A stretch of 64,000 bases of DNA from Silene latifolia. Lineage: Eukaryota > Streptophyta > Magnoliopsida > Caryophyllales > Caryophyllaceae. The DNA lies in NCBI RefSeq assembly GCF_048544455.1, contig NC_133526.1, positions 9,130,001 through 9,194,000 on the forward strand. The letters run 5' to 3'. How positions within the stretch are numbered: position 1 is the first letter of the stretch; each line of letters opens with the position of its first letter. Below, piece by piece: positions 31,644 through 46,900 of the stretch. Both the position numbers and the translations under genes were made by a program. The notes beneath the pieces are model-generated. The model searched no databases. It saw nothing but the letters and a program-made list of their open reading frames with translations, and was not told the DNA's origin.

Positions 31644-32277
31644 AATCATTTGAGTATTTTATTAGTATAATAATAGCACAATTTCATTAGTATAATAGCA
31701 CAATTTTTGTTTAATCAAGAAGTATACATTAACTCCTGAAATGTACATACATTAGCAGATTATTATATATTTATAGCACTTAAATCATACTTGTATTTTT
31801 TTGTTGCAACGGAACACTTATACAATAATACTCTAATTCCTAGGTATAACAAAAACATAAAATCTCATTGAAGACGGCACATATCCGTCTCTCAGGAGTG
31901 ACGATACTATTTCCTCTCACAAATGACCCAAATAGAGGAGAGAGGGAAACACATGGGGGTGCCCCCACCTTGTCCCCCCTATCCGTTTTGTGAGTGGCAT
32001 TACCCGTCACTTGCTCCGACCCGTCTTCAGCAAGACTAACGGTAACAAAAAATATTACCCCGTATTTGTATGGGATAGTAATAGGAGGTAACCGGGTTAC
32101 ATTAAAAGATCAAAGAAGCAAAAATCACCTGATACGCGAAGCTCGACATAGTAGCAATGATTGATCGAGTAATTGACATGAACAGTATAGTGTAACTTAT
32201 TACTGTATTACTGAATACAGTACAGTTTCTTAATACTCCTTTAGTTCGCCTGATTTCCCCTTGATGATGCTACACCA

Positions 32278-32310
32278 ATTTATAGTGCTAAATTTCATTT
32301 CAAGCACGTG
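32278..32310 (-). promoter_or_regulatory. BAM-A core promoter: TATA box and G-box
   Basis: On the minus strand TATAAAT (complement of 32278-32284) lies about 100 bp upstream of the proposed start codon, and a G-box CACGTG lies at 32305-32310. Both are conserved at 36984-36990 and 37011-37016 upstream of BAM-B. Function is inferred from motif and position. Confidence 0.6.
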
Positions 32311-32338
32311 CATATTTAAAAAAAAATAGAGTAAATAA

Positions 32339-32751
32339 TCTAGCTTCTTATTACATTATCGGTCTTCCAATTGGATGTGTACTCGGTTTCAAGACCAGCC
32401 TGGGTGTTGCTGTAAGTATACTCACTCATTTTTTGTTGCATTTTTTTTTCCTTGTAAAGAACCACCTAAAGAATGTTGGAAATTGCAGGGTATTTGGTGG
32501 GGAATGATCATTGGTGTATTAATACAAACTGTGACTTTGATCATTCTGACAGCTCGAACGAACTGGAACACAGAGGTAAACTAACAAACCTCAACATCCC
32601 TGCAGTGTTTAGTTAAACTGAGCTCCATTTCGTGTATAATTGTTTGCGACATCAACCCTTTTCGACAATTTTACAGGTTCAGAAAGCAATAGAACGCCTA
32701 AAGAAATCAGCAAATGAAGAGACAGCTCTGAATCTGGCAGCTGCTATATAA
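32339..32751 (+). pseudogene. 5'-truncated MATE transporter fragment (exons 6-8)
   Basis: Direct copy of the 3' end of the DTX40-like gene. Partial exon 6 (32339-32411), exon 7 (32489-32575) and exon 8 (32677-32751) keep their splice sites and reading frame through the stop. All upstream exons are missing because the duplication breakpoint fell in exon 6. About 75 residues (…[20 protein letters not shown]… to …LAAAI) would be encoded, too few membrane segments to form a carrier. It lies downstream of the divergent BAM-A promoter. Confidence 0.92.
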
Positions 32752-33182
32752 ATTAAACACCTTAGTTTTTTTTGTTTAAGAGCTTCATGACAGATTAAAC
32801 CAGGTGTTTACATGAAGACAAGGGATTAATTAGTGTGTTGTGTGCGAAATCGTTTATTATTTTCAGTTCTGTCCAGTGACTGTTTCTTAAACAAATTTCT
32901 AGTCGTCTTAGAATCGCTAATTTTGCACTCTTGCTGGCAGAAAATGATCGCCGATTAAATTACAGTAGAACATATGACAATATTATTGGTCTGCCAATTT
33001 CAATAGTACATCTCCATGTACATTAAGCATCATAATACTCGTTAATTTCCGAGATACATAAGAAAGTGAACCAAAACCAGTGACAGGGATGGTTCATTTA
33101 TTTTAAATTACACTCCGCAACTCATTAAAACATTTTGCTTAAGCATAATGAATCCGAATATTTATTTGCAAAGGGTCAAGTT

Positions 33183-36885
<3,703 letters not shown>

Positions 36886-36983
36886 GAACGGTATAGTGTA
36901 ACTTATTGCTGTATTACTGAATAAAGTACAGTTTCTTAATACTCCTATAGTTCGCCTGATTTCCCCTTGATGATGCTACACCA

Positions 36984-37016
36984 ATTTATAGTGCTAAATT
37001 TCATTTCAAGCACGTG
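36984..37016 (-). promoter_or_regulatory. BAM-B core promoter: TATA box and G-box
   Basis: Minus-strand TATAAAT (36984-36990) about 100 bp upstream of the start codon and G-box CACGTG at 37011-37016, identical in spacing to BAM-A. G-boxes bind bZIP and bHLH/PIF factors; a role in light or ABA control is only inference. The duplication breakpoint lies 26 bp further upstream, so unit B kept little ancestral promoter beyond this. Confidence 0.6.
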
Positions 37017-37153
37017 CATATTTAAAAAAATAGAGTAAATAACCTTATCAACAGGTAACAAGTTGGTGGGAGATGATTGGCTACAATTTATGAGGCTATC
37101 TATCTTCATGGGCTCACTATATCGTAAAGCTGTATCACAACCTCCATTCTAAT

Positions 37154-37316
37154 CAGTGGCGGAGCTAGAAATTAACCCCAATGGAAGTGAAAAATCTCAG
37201 AGAAGCGAGCGGGTAATGGCTTACGGGAAATTTGAAATTTTTAACTAAAAATTTTGAAATTTTCAATCGCCAGCGGAGACGAACGCTTCTGCTAGCCCGA
37301 CCTAAATCCGCCACTG
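37154..37316. mobile_element. hAT-type MITE, 163 bp
   Basis: Inverted ends CAGTGGCGGA and TCCGCCACTG, with a perfect 8-bp duplication ATTCTAAT (37146-37153 and 37317-37324). Both TIR style and target length fit hAT. Confidence 0.85.
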
Positions 37317-37455
37317 ATTCTAATTCAAACATTTATTGAGGAGACAGTGAGATGCAACGACGAGTTTCGGTAAGGTTCGGAGAATTGAGTGGTTTAGCAT
37401 TGCTTGTCCTTAGCTACCTTGAGATTTTGCAATTATTTTGGACTTTGGTTATTTT

Positions 37456-37572
37456 CACTTGATAATGTACGTAGTTTTATTTTTAGTGACCTGTTCACAT
37501 CTATCAACAAATTATTTTCACTTGATAATGTAGTTTTATTTTTAGTGAGCTGTTCACATCTATCAACAAATT
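37456..37572. repeat. Direct duplication of about 60 bp
   Basis: Two adjacent copies of a segment beginning TTCACTTGATAATGTA and ending GTTCACATCTATCAACAAA, near 37454 and 37517. Confidence 0.7.
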
Positions 37573-38356
37573 GTATGGGACACTATCATTATTGGACTGT
37601 ATATGGAAAGTATTAACATGCATATGCATGCCATCCAGAGAGGTTCATAAGTGAATCCTCGACTTCAAATTTTACTCCTTCCCTTCAATTGTTCCGATCA
37701 TTTATTTATCTTTAATATTGCCATAAAGACCAAGGAAAGGAAAGGAAATCAATTATTAGATGATAAGTGGATCAAATTAAGTGTGAAAGATCAAATGTTT
37801 CATCAAAGACATTCCTAAAATAGAAATGTGAATTGTTAACTTCCTACATACAAAAATCAACATCTAATTTTAGCCTCTTTATTACGCGATTTTTTTTTAA
37901 AAATCAACATCTTTAAATGTAAATTGTTAATTTCCTACATACAAAAATGTCTATTAGAACCTAATTAACTAAAGAATAAGTTCATGAAATAATACAAGTA
38001 TCTATCTACTCCGTATAAGTTAAGATTATAGCGTTAATCAACGAAAAGTGAATGTTATACTGTAATTAGCCTCTCTTAAGACGGTCATATCCAACTTAAA
38101 AAGGGGTCAAACACAACTCCACAGTCCACATAGCTGGATGAAACAAAAGTTTGTGTTTTCCTAGTTTTTTCTGTTTTTTGTTCATCCATCAAGTGATTGG
38201 GAATTGTGATACGAATCATCCGATCACTTATACTCCCTTTAATCTAATATAATGTCCAAATTTCCATTGGCGTACAATTCAATCCAATTTCCTCCTTCCT
38301 TGGTAAAAGTTGACATAAATGGCCTCTCTATTTTTCGTATTTTTCGTATTTACAAT

Positions 38357-38712
38357 TAGGGTTGTGCAAAATTCAGTATGGATTGGATAAATAAATCGGT
38401 TTGGACCGGAAAAATGAATTGGTCTTGACCAGAATCTATCCGGACAAAACCGGAACTAAAAATTTCGTCCGGTCTCCAGTTCAGCATTTTTCAAGATTCT
38501 TGTTTCCAGTCCGGTCTATGATGATTTTTTCCGATTTAGACCGGAATTATGTTATTTGATTTTTTTCCTTAAAATATTATTAAAAAAAAATTGTAGGCTT
38601 ACTTAATTCGTTTCAACTAGCCGGATTTTTGGACCAGAATATGAAAAAGTGGGTATATAAAGACAACTCCAATCCCGGTCTGGTTCTTTCTGGTCTTGTA
38701 TCGGCACGACCC
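38357..38712. repeat. CCGGTC-type degenerate cassette with short inverted ends
   Basis: Inverted ends AGGGTTGTGC (left) and GCACGACCCT (right) enclose degenerate CCGGTCT/GACCGGA words. Same architecture as the GGGTC and GGCCGGGC cassettes but a different core word. Confidence 0.45.
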
Positions 38713-39035
38713 TATTTATAAGGATGTCATTGCAACTAACCCACATTATGAAACCTTTTTTTATAAACACTCAATAATTATTTTCAAGATACTCCCATGA
38801 AACACTATAAAAGTACACAAATTGTTCTATAGGGCGGTCTTATATATAGCATAAGATATGCCCATAATCCAAAAGCCCAAACAATTAACTTATAACTCCC
38901 TTTTTTAATCAAATAACTAAAAGCTCTAAAAAATTAGTTAATAGACTTATAAAAAAATATTTTATTTTGATAATCTCAAATTTTATATTAATAACTTGTA
39001 TATTAAAATATGTTTGTTTTTATCATAAAATGTAC

Positions 39036-40368
39036 TCTCTCCAAAAGTAATACAACAACATCATTTTATCATCATATATTTCTCTAATACAGCTACCAAA
39101 CTGCTGACATGGCATCTCAGATTTTAATTAGAGTCTTATGTGGCATTATATCAGAATAAGTAAAGTAATTGAAAATAAAAAGAAAAATAAGAAACAGAAT
39201 AATCTATTTGAGGAAAAAACGGAAGAAAGATATAGAATATTCCATTTTCATATTGTATATTAACAATTGCAACCGAATGAATAAGATAAGATCGTTTTTT
39301 TCCCAAGAAAATTCCAATTTTTGAAATTTGATTTGATTATGAATTATTGAGATTTTTTTCCAACATTTAGTGTTACATGCTGAAATGCTAAAATCATGAA
39401 AATTATGGCTAAGTTTGTTACGTTAGTTTTTTTTTCTTGGTTTTGTTTTTGGATTACATCAATGTGTGTAGTGTCTTTTAGTTTTTATTGCACTGTTCGT
39501 CTTTCTTAATTTATTTTCTTTTTTTATTGTTATCTATTAGATTTGTTAATACTCCTTCCATCATGATGATATTACTCCCATTTTCTTTAATTAATGGTAC
39601 AATAGTAATTTACCTTTATTTCTTAAATTCTTTCCAAAATAAAAAATAAAACAATAAAAGTGAAATTGAAACTATAATATTAGTATATTCCGTTATATAT
39701 TTTTGACGTACACACATCTTTAGTAAAAAAAAATGAATTTTAAATTTTAAATCCACTTTTGTAGTGAGTAAAGTCTTCTAATAGATGGTCTTGCAAGTCA
39801 GGTAAGTCATGATCGAAAATAATTTAAAGGATATAAAACGCATAAAAGGGTACGAAAGTATGGTTTTTCAATAATTTAGTGAAAGATTTCGCTTGCAAGT
39901 TTTTATGCTCGAGATCGGGTTAAAAGTCAAGTGTTTTAGGTTAACTTTTGTCCCTCCTATTCACCAGGTTCTCTACATTTTTTTTTTTTTTTTGATATAT
40001 CTAACAAATTTCTTTACGCTTTTTTTTGGGGCCTAAATTAATGTTTAAAACAACAAAAGTACTCTTTAAAAGGCACATGCATGTAAGGTCCTAAAAAATT
40101 CCACCAAAAACAAATGTAAAGAATATGATGAATGAGAGGAGGTAGTACCTAACTACCTATTATATGTGTAAGAGTTGAACGTATAGTTTGTCATCATTTA
40201 TGAGTGTAAGACCCTCTTAATGGTTAAGACGTAAGAATGATCACTAATCCGTATATATGGTTAATAATTCGAAATAAATTAAGAATTATATCTTAATTAT
40301 ATTATGATTAACTATTTTGATCTAGACTTTTAAAAACAGACCCGTGAATTTCACGGGTTTAAAACTAG
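39036..40368 (+). mobile_element. Second Helitron-type element (3' end secure, 5' end tentative)
   Basis: The 3' terminus has a 7-bp stem CCCGTGA (40341-40347) / TCACGGG (40351-40357), then TTTAAAA and CTAG at 40365-40368 before host T. The 5' end is proposed at TCTCTCC near 39036, followed by CTGACATGGCATCTCAG. The base before it is C rather than the expected A, so the true 5' end may lie elsewhere. No coding capacity. Confidence 0.55.
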
Positions 40369-40599
40369 TAAAATGTACATATGTTAAAACAAAATTAAAC
40401 TAAGTGTTATTTTTGGGCTTCTCTCCTTTTGGACCAGTCATAAATTATAGGACAGTCTTATAGGAGAGACACTGATAAAAGTATTCCACATTAAAACTTG
40501 TCTCAGGCCCAAGGGAACATTAAATTGTATTGGGGAAATATATTTTATGACCAAACCCGCTTAAATAGTGAGGCAAACGGTTCATCCGACACATAATCA

Positions 40600-40830
40600 A
40601 CTGTAATTTCGGGTCAACCTTAATTGCATGATTTCATATCTAAGTCATTATTATGTCGGGTCTGGTCAGGTTTGGTTTCAAGTCTACCTTAATCGGGAAT
40701 TTATGTTACAGCCCTTACAGGTCAGTAGGTCACCATGGTGTCGGGTCTAGTCGGGTTGGATTCAATTTGCAACATTTTCGGGTTACGTCGAGTTGGGTTT
40801 CTCGAATCCGGTCAGACTTACCAGCGGGCC
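40600..40830. repeat. GGGTC-type degenerate repeat upstream of the helicase
   Basis: Words such as CGGGTCTGGTCAGG and GTCGGGTCTAGTCGGG, ending about 100 bp before the helicase start codon. It probably replaces part of the promoter or leader. Confidence 0.5.
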
Positions 40831-40847
40831 CAGCTCTACGCCTCTAG

Positions 40848-40926
40848 TCCTCAAATTTCTCGGTACCTCGGCTCTGAGTTTGGGCGGCGCGCAGACCTAA
40901 TTCCTCAAATTTCTCGGTACCTCGGC
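40848..40926. repeat. 25-bp direct repeat just before the helicase start
   Basis: TCCTCAAATTTCTCGGTACC plus CTCGGC occurs at 40848-40872 and again at 40902-40926, 54 bp apart, the second ending 8 bp before the ATG. Confidence 0.8.
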
Positions 40927-40934
40927 GCCGCACC

Positions 40935-43900
40935 ATGACCAACAAGAAAAGGGGGAAGAAACGGCAGCGAGATAATCAAACTCACGATCATATTACCAAC
41001 AAATTACATCAAACCGAAACGGGTAAACGGGTCGAATCCTACCCGCTCAATACGGATTCTAGCTCATCCAAATCCGACGAAGAATTCAATACTAAGATGG
41101 AGCTTAACGAAGAAGATGACACAAACAATATCAACAATGGTGGGTCCCCCTCATCGTCGTCATCGGGAATTATGAGTGACGTGTCCTTCACGTCACTGAC
41201 TAACTTATCGGGTCCCACCATGAACGCTATCTCCTCCATGGGTTTCACTACGATGACCCAGGTACACGCTTCTGCTGTCACTTAATTTATTTAATCTTTT
41301 TTTTTTGTATTATTTTTGCCTTTGGAGGAATACTCCATTTCCCTTTGTCCGGTCATTTGTTGTCCTATTCCATTTTCGGGTGTCAAGTTAATTGTTGCCC
41401 TTTCTATTTTCAGATTGCATTTGATGAGCAATTTGATGGTTCATGCCTAATTTGGTCTTTGTGCCAAAAACAAACCACAACAATTGACTGGGACGGAGGG
41501 AGTATTAGAATTGATGACGAGACCTCTTATTAGTCCTTCCGTCCCAATCATTTGTTGGTCTTTGATTAAAATATCGATTACAAAGAATAGAAAAGAAAAA
41601 GGATCATTCTCATTCTCGTTTAGGGGTACAGTGACGTTGGAGAAAAAGGATTGTACATCAGATATGTACTATTTTAGTTTTATGACGTCAAAAATCAAAT
41701 TTTTCTGAGCTTATATATAATTTTTTTGAGTTATAATGTAATTTTTTGAGATTAATGTTTAAGTAAATAAACTCAAAAACTTTATAATAAAACTCAAAAT
41801 TTTTAAATTAAAACTCAAAAACTTTTTCTTAATGCTCAAAAACTATATCATCTGATGTAGTATATCAGATGTATAATCCACTTACCGGTGACGTTGTACA
41901 CCGGGTTTACTATGCTTTGTTTTGTTTCGGGCTTAGCGTAGTGTGTATGGATGCTAATTAATTAGACTAGGTGAAATTCGTGGTTAATTAATTGAATTCC
42001 TTTGTTTGCAATTGACTGTTCCTTTTTCGACTAAGGCGCTTGGAATTGCAGCTTAAGTTAGAGGGTTTAACCCTTATTTTAAAATATGGGTACTAAAGTT
42101 ACCAAAATGTGCAAGTGTGGCAGAGAGAAGCGATGGTGCTGCAGAATTACGCACGATGATTGGTGTTGTTGGTGAGATGATGAGATGATGAGGCAAAGTT
42201 ATCACGAGATAGATAGGTTTGTTGGGAATTTAGATTAAACCAAGGTTGGCTAATTTTTGGTACGCGCCAATATCAACAAGTGCTACGCATATACTACAAG
42301 CATACACGCATATTTTGCCATAATATGATGTACTTTTAACCAAAAAGCAAATACAAAGTACGTTTAATCAGTTCACGATTAAAGATTAGACTCAGAGAGA
42401 ATATGTCAGTCAGTCAGTGTTAGAATTCGTAATTGCCACTATAATTTAGAAAATGCCTTTAGTTTATACAAGAGGGGATAGTTTTGGAGTTTGGAGTAGT
42501 TAAGTTAAATCTGATAAGTTTTTTCCTTGGAAAGTGTGGAGCTATAGCAGCCTCAAACTACTTGTTGCGGAGAAAGATCCAAAGCTATAAATCTGAACTG
42601 AAAGATGCTATATTAATGTCTTTATTTTGCGTGATTTTGTCAGATTCAAGCTAGAACTATGCCTCCACTCTTTGAGGGCAAAGATGTCATTGGTGCTGCA
42701 AGGACAGGTTCTGGGAAGACCCTTGCTTTTCTTGTTCCAGCTGTTGAGTTGTTGCATAATTCCCGCTTCACTCCCCAAGATGGAGTTGGTGTTATTGTCA
42801 TCTGTCCGACAAGGGAGCTAGCAGTACAGGTGACAGAACAATTGGGTTCTTCTCTTCCATGCTTACATTTGATGTCGAACTTTCAAATTGATGCATTTTA
42901 ATTTTTTAGTACACTATCTTATTAGCAGTTAGTTTCAACTTGAACATTTCCTAGTGCTGCAGACACATGAAGTTGCTAAAGCCCTTATGAAGGATCACTC
43001 TCAAAATCTTGCCTTGTTGACTAGTAGCTCTGGTAGAAGCAAAGAAGAAGAAAACCTTAGGAATGGAGTGAATGTCATTGTAGCAACTCCAGGACGACTT
43101 CTTGACCATCTTCAACATACAAAGGGATTTTTGTTCAAGAACTTAAAGGTGATGTACAAAACTATGGAACAAAATCGTGTTTTTGGTCTATTTTATGGAA
43201 CAAATTTGTGTTTTTGGTCTAAATGAAGTGTCCAAGAGTCCTATCCATGTCCGAGTGTCGAGTGTCGGACACAGGCATGCGAGGTAATCTTGAAGAGTCC
43301 GAGCAACATAGGTACAAAGGCATTTTTGTTCAAGTACTTAGTGATGTACATTTGAAAAAGGACAGCTTGTGTTCTTTAAACTCCAGAGTTTGATGACAAA
43401 ACTCACTCGGCAAATTAAATTTGGAACATATCTTTACTAATCAAACAAATTTGCAATCCATCATCTCATAAAGGCGATCGAGCAAGAAATTTTTGACAGA
43501 AGACTTGAATATGCAGTATGCTCAGGTGCAATCCTTGAGCAATTATCAAGGTTCGGACTGCAGATTACAGGTCTCCAAATATGATAATTAAAGGGAAAAA
43601 ATGGAATAAAAGTAGGGTGTCAACTCTGTCAAGGAAATGGGTAGCATATGTTGTATATATATAGTTTTTATTAGCAGGAGCTTATTATTGTTGTAGATTT
43701 TTAGATCTGGAGAGCAACTATTTATTAACTCTTTGAATGACCTTTGTCATGACATATCATCAAGTCAGTTGACACTTCAGAGTAGCACTTGTGATTGCCA
43801 TCTTCATAGATAGGTACTGCATATCTGACAGTATTACCTTTCAATGCATTTCAGTTTTTGGTCTTAGATGAAGCTGACAGGATTCTTGAGTCGAATTTCG

Positions 43901-46900
43901 AAGAAGAAATGAATAAGATAATGAAGATTCTTCCTAAGGTTTGTGATGACCTCATTGCTGTCCTTTATTGTGTTCTGCTATTCAACATGCGTACTGTACT
44001 AGTGTACTGTAAGTCTGTAACAATTCTGTGACTTGAAAATTAGACATTGATCAGCATGTCGATAGACGGCAACAAGTTTACACTAAATGTTTGTTAATGG
44101 GAATGATGGATTTTTGTTATCTTTTATGAGCTTGGCTGTCTTGAGTTAATCTCATGGCTGACGGTTGTTTTTGTCAAATAAGAGTATAATTACTCTTGAT
44201 ATAAATATTTATTACCAAAATAACACAAGATTTTTTCTGTTGATCTCGCTTGTGTCCAATTTGCAGAAGAGACAAACAGCTTTGTTCTCAGCTACCCAGA
44301 CCAAGAAGGTACTTTCTATTTAAACCTTTGGAATTTGGTTTGTTGATGATTTGTTGAAAGTTTTTACTAAACCCTCACACCTTGCTCTGTACTATCATTG
44401 TGCTACTATGTACTCTGTATGATATATATGTTAAGGCTGTGCTCATTTAACATGAGACGGTGACGATGAATCGTTCTCATTTGATGTTTGTGCTTTGTAC
44501 TGTTTATATGAGATTTTAGTTCTTTCTCCTTTCAAAATATACATACACAAGCTTTAATTTTAAATTTTTTCCAATTTTGATGCTTCTTAAGTTACTGGAG
44601 TAAGTTGAATGTGCTCTTTACTCTTTTGCTGCATGAAAAATAGTTGTTTTTTTCCCCTTAGTTTTCGCCGTGTCACTCTAAGAGGGCACTTCTGAACGCG
44701 TTGTATCATATAATTGACCATGCAGGTTGAAGATCTGGCTCGTGTATCTTTCCGGTCTACACCCATCTACATTGATGTTGATGAAGGAAGGACAAAGGTG
44801 AACTGATTTTTTTTTTTACTTTTATGCTATCAACGTCATCTCTATTTGATATTGACTTGTGTATACATTAACAATGTTGGGTGCTTGCAGGCTACTAATG
44901 AAGGATTGGTACAAGGCTATTGTGTTGTTCCTAGTTCGCAAAGATTTGTCTTTCTCTATGCTTTCCTCAAAAAGAATTCATCAAAAAAGATAATGGTCTT
45001 CTTCTCTTCCTGCAACTCAGTAAAATTTCATTCTGAACTCCTGAGATTCATTAAGATAGATTGCTTCGATATATATAGCAAGCACAAGTCTAGCAAAAGG
45101 GAAAGCACAATGTCTGACTTCCGTAAAGCGGAAAAAGGCATTCTTTTGTGTACTGATGTTGCTGAGCGGGGACTTGATATACCGGACGTGGTTAGTTAAT
45201 CCTTGATCAGTCTCTCCTATTAAATCACAATGTCTTTAGTGAAACGGTCTCCCACAATATTTTTTGTGAAACTGCTTTTCATTTATCCTTTACTTTTTAT
45301 AATACATTGTCTAATACTCCCTCTGTCCCGGTCATTTGTTGTCCTTTTCCATATTGGAGTGTCTCAGTGAGTTGTTGTCCTTTCTATTTTAAGAATGAAC
45401 TTGACGAGCAATTTGATCATTCACACTCAATTTGTTCCACTTGTCATTTAGTAATTGGCCCATTTCTCTTTTCTTGGTCTTTGTGTCAAAACTAAAGGAC
45501 AACAATTGACCGGGACGGAGGGAGTAACTCTTTTCTACAGTGTATGCTTCACTGTTTCTATAAATGCGAGTCTCGTAGGAGACTAATTGGCAAAGTTCTG
45601 TAACTTTTGCTTTTATTCTTGTAGGATTGGGTGATACAATTTGATCCTCCACATGACCCAGAGGTAAGCATCATTTTTTATGGTGATAGGTTTTGTAGCT
45701 GGGAACTAGGTCATATTTTAACATCTTTTCTTTTAGGCATACATACATAGGGTCGGACGAACTGCTCGTGGAGAAGGTGCCAAAGGGAATGCTCTACTCT
45801 TCTTGACCCCTGAGGAGTTGCTGTTTCTTTGTCACTTAAAGGTATGATTTATGCAGCAATATCGATTTACAGAGTAGTTAGAGCACTACAGTGGCTGCAT
45901 CATTCGTCATGACTGAAACCTTGATAAGATGAAATAACTGTGCATCTGCAATGCTTAGCAATTTAGCATCTTATTTCCCACTAATTTGTATTCATTGTAT
46001 GACAGAAACACAAGGTGCCTGTTAAAGAGCATGAATTTGATCAAAAAAAGGTTCCAAAAGTGCAATCTCATCTGGTATGATCTGATTCTGCTTATCTAAC
46101 TTGTCCATGAATAAAATTTCTAGTTTGTTTTGTACAAAAATTAAGGAAGATGATTTGGATAGAACCGCACATAGTGAAAGATGCGGGTGACAAAACATAA
46201 TGATCGCATATAAATACAAAACAGGAAAAAAAATCCATCCAGCAACGTCACCCTGTTGCCTGAAGGCTTAAGGGCTTATGTAAATGGTGGTTAAGGGGGA
46301 TTAGGATGTACCCAACCTTGCCCCTTAGTCTTGTAAAGATATTGAATTGCTTCCATATGATGACTCATAATGAAAATTACGTCAAGAATTGTATAGAACG
46401 AAAGGTACATTTTAGAAAATGAAAATTCCATGTAAGAAGTTTGTACAAAGACACTCCCAGGTGGAAAACAGGAAGTTTATTTATGAAAGAAGAGAGTACG
46501 TCGTTTTCAAGTAGAGCAAGTAGTGTATTTTGGCTTAATGGCTTGTCAATTCATTAGAGCTTTACGGTTCAGTTTAGTCAACTTCAGGTTCTTACCGGAC
46601 TAAGACTGTTACGTCCGTGTAGGAGAAATTGGTGGGGAGTAACTATTACTTGAACAAGTCAGCTAAAGATGCATTCCGGGCCTACATTTCAGCCTATAAA
46701 TCACATTTCATGAAGGATGCATTTAACATACAGACACTTGATTTGCAGGTAATATATGAATATAATCTTGTACTCCGTATTTTAAGCTTGTTTAATGTCT
46801 TACAACTAACACACGTTCTCGCCCGTGTTTATGCAGGCTGTAGCCACGTCGTTTTGCTTAACTTGCGCTCCACATGTAAATATCGATATACAAAATGGAG

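Larger units (their letters stand above)
36886..40934. other. Intergenic region between BAM-B and the DEAD-box helicase
   Basis: AT-rich and without a supported gene. Contents: hAT MITE (37154-37316), a direct duplication at about 37456-37572, a CCGGTC-type cassette (38357-38712), a Helitron 3' end at 40368, a GGGTC cassette (40600-40830) and a 25-bp direct repeat at 40848/40902. Confidence 0.6.

Noticed and set aside
37680-37815. Another Stowaway MITE
   Set aside because: The left part resembles a Stowaway end, but no matching right terminus or TA duplication could be found; at most a remnant.
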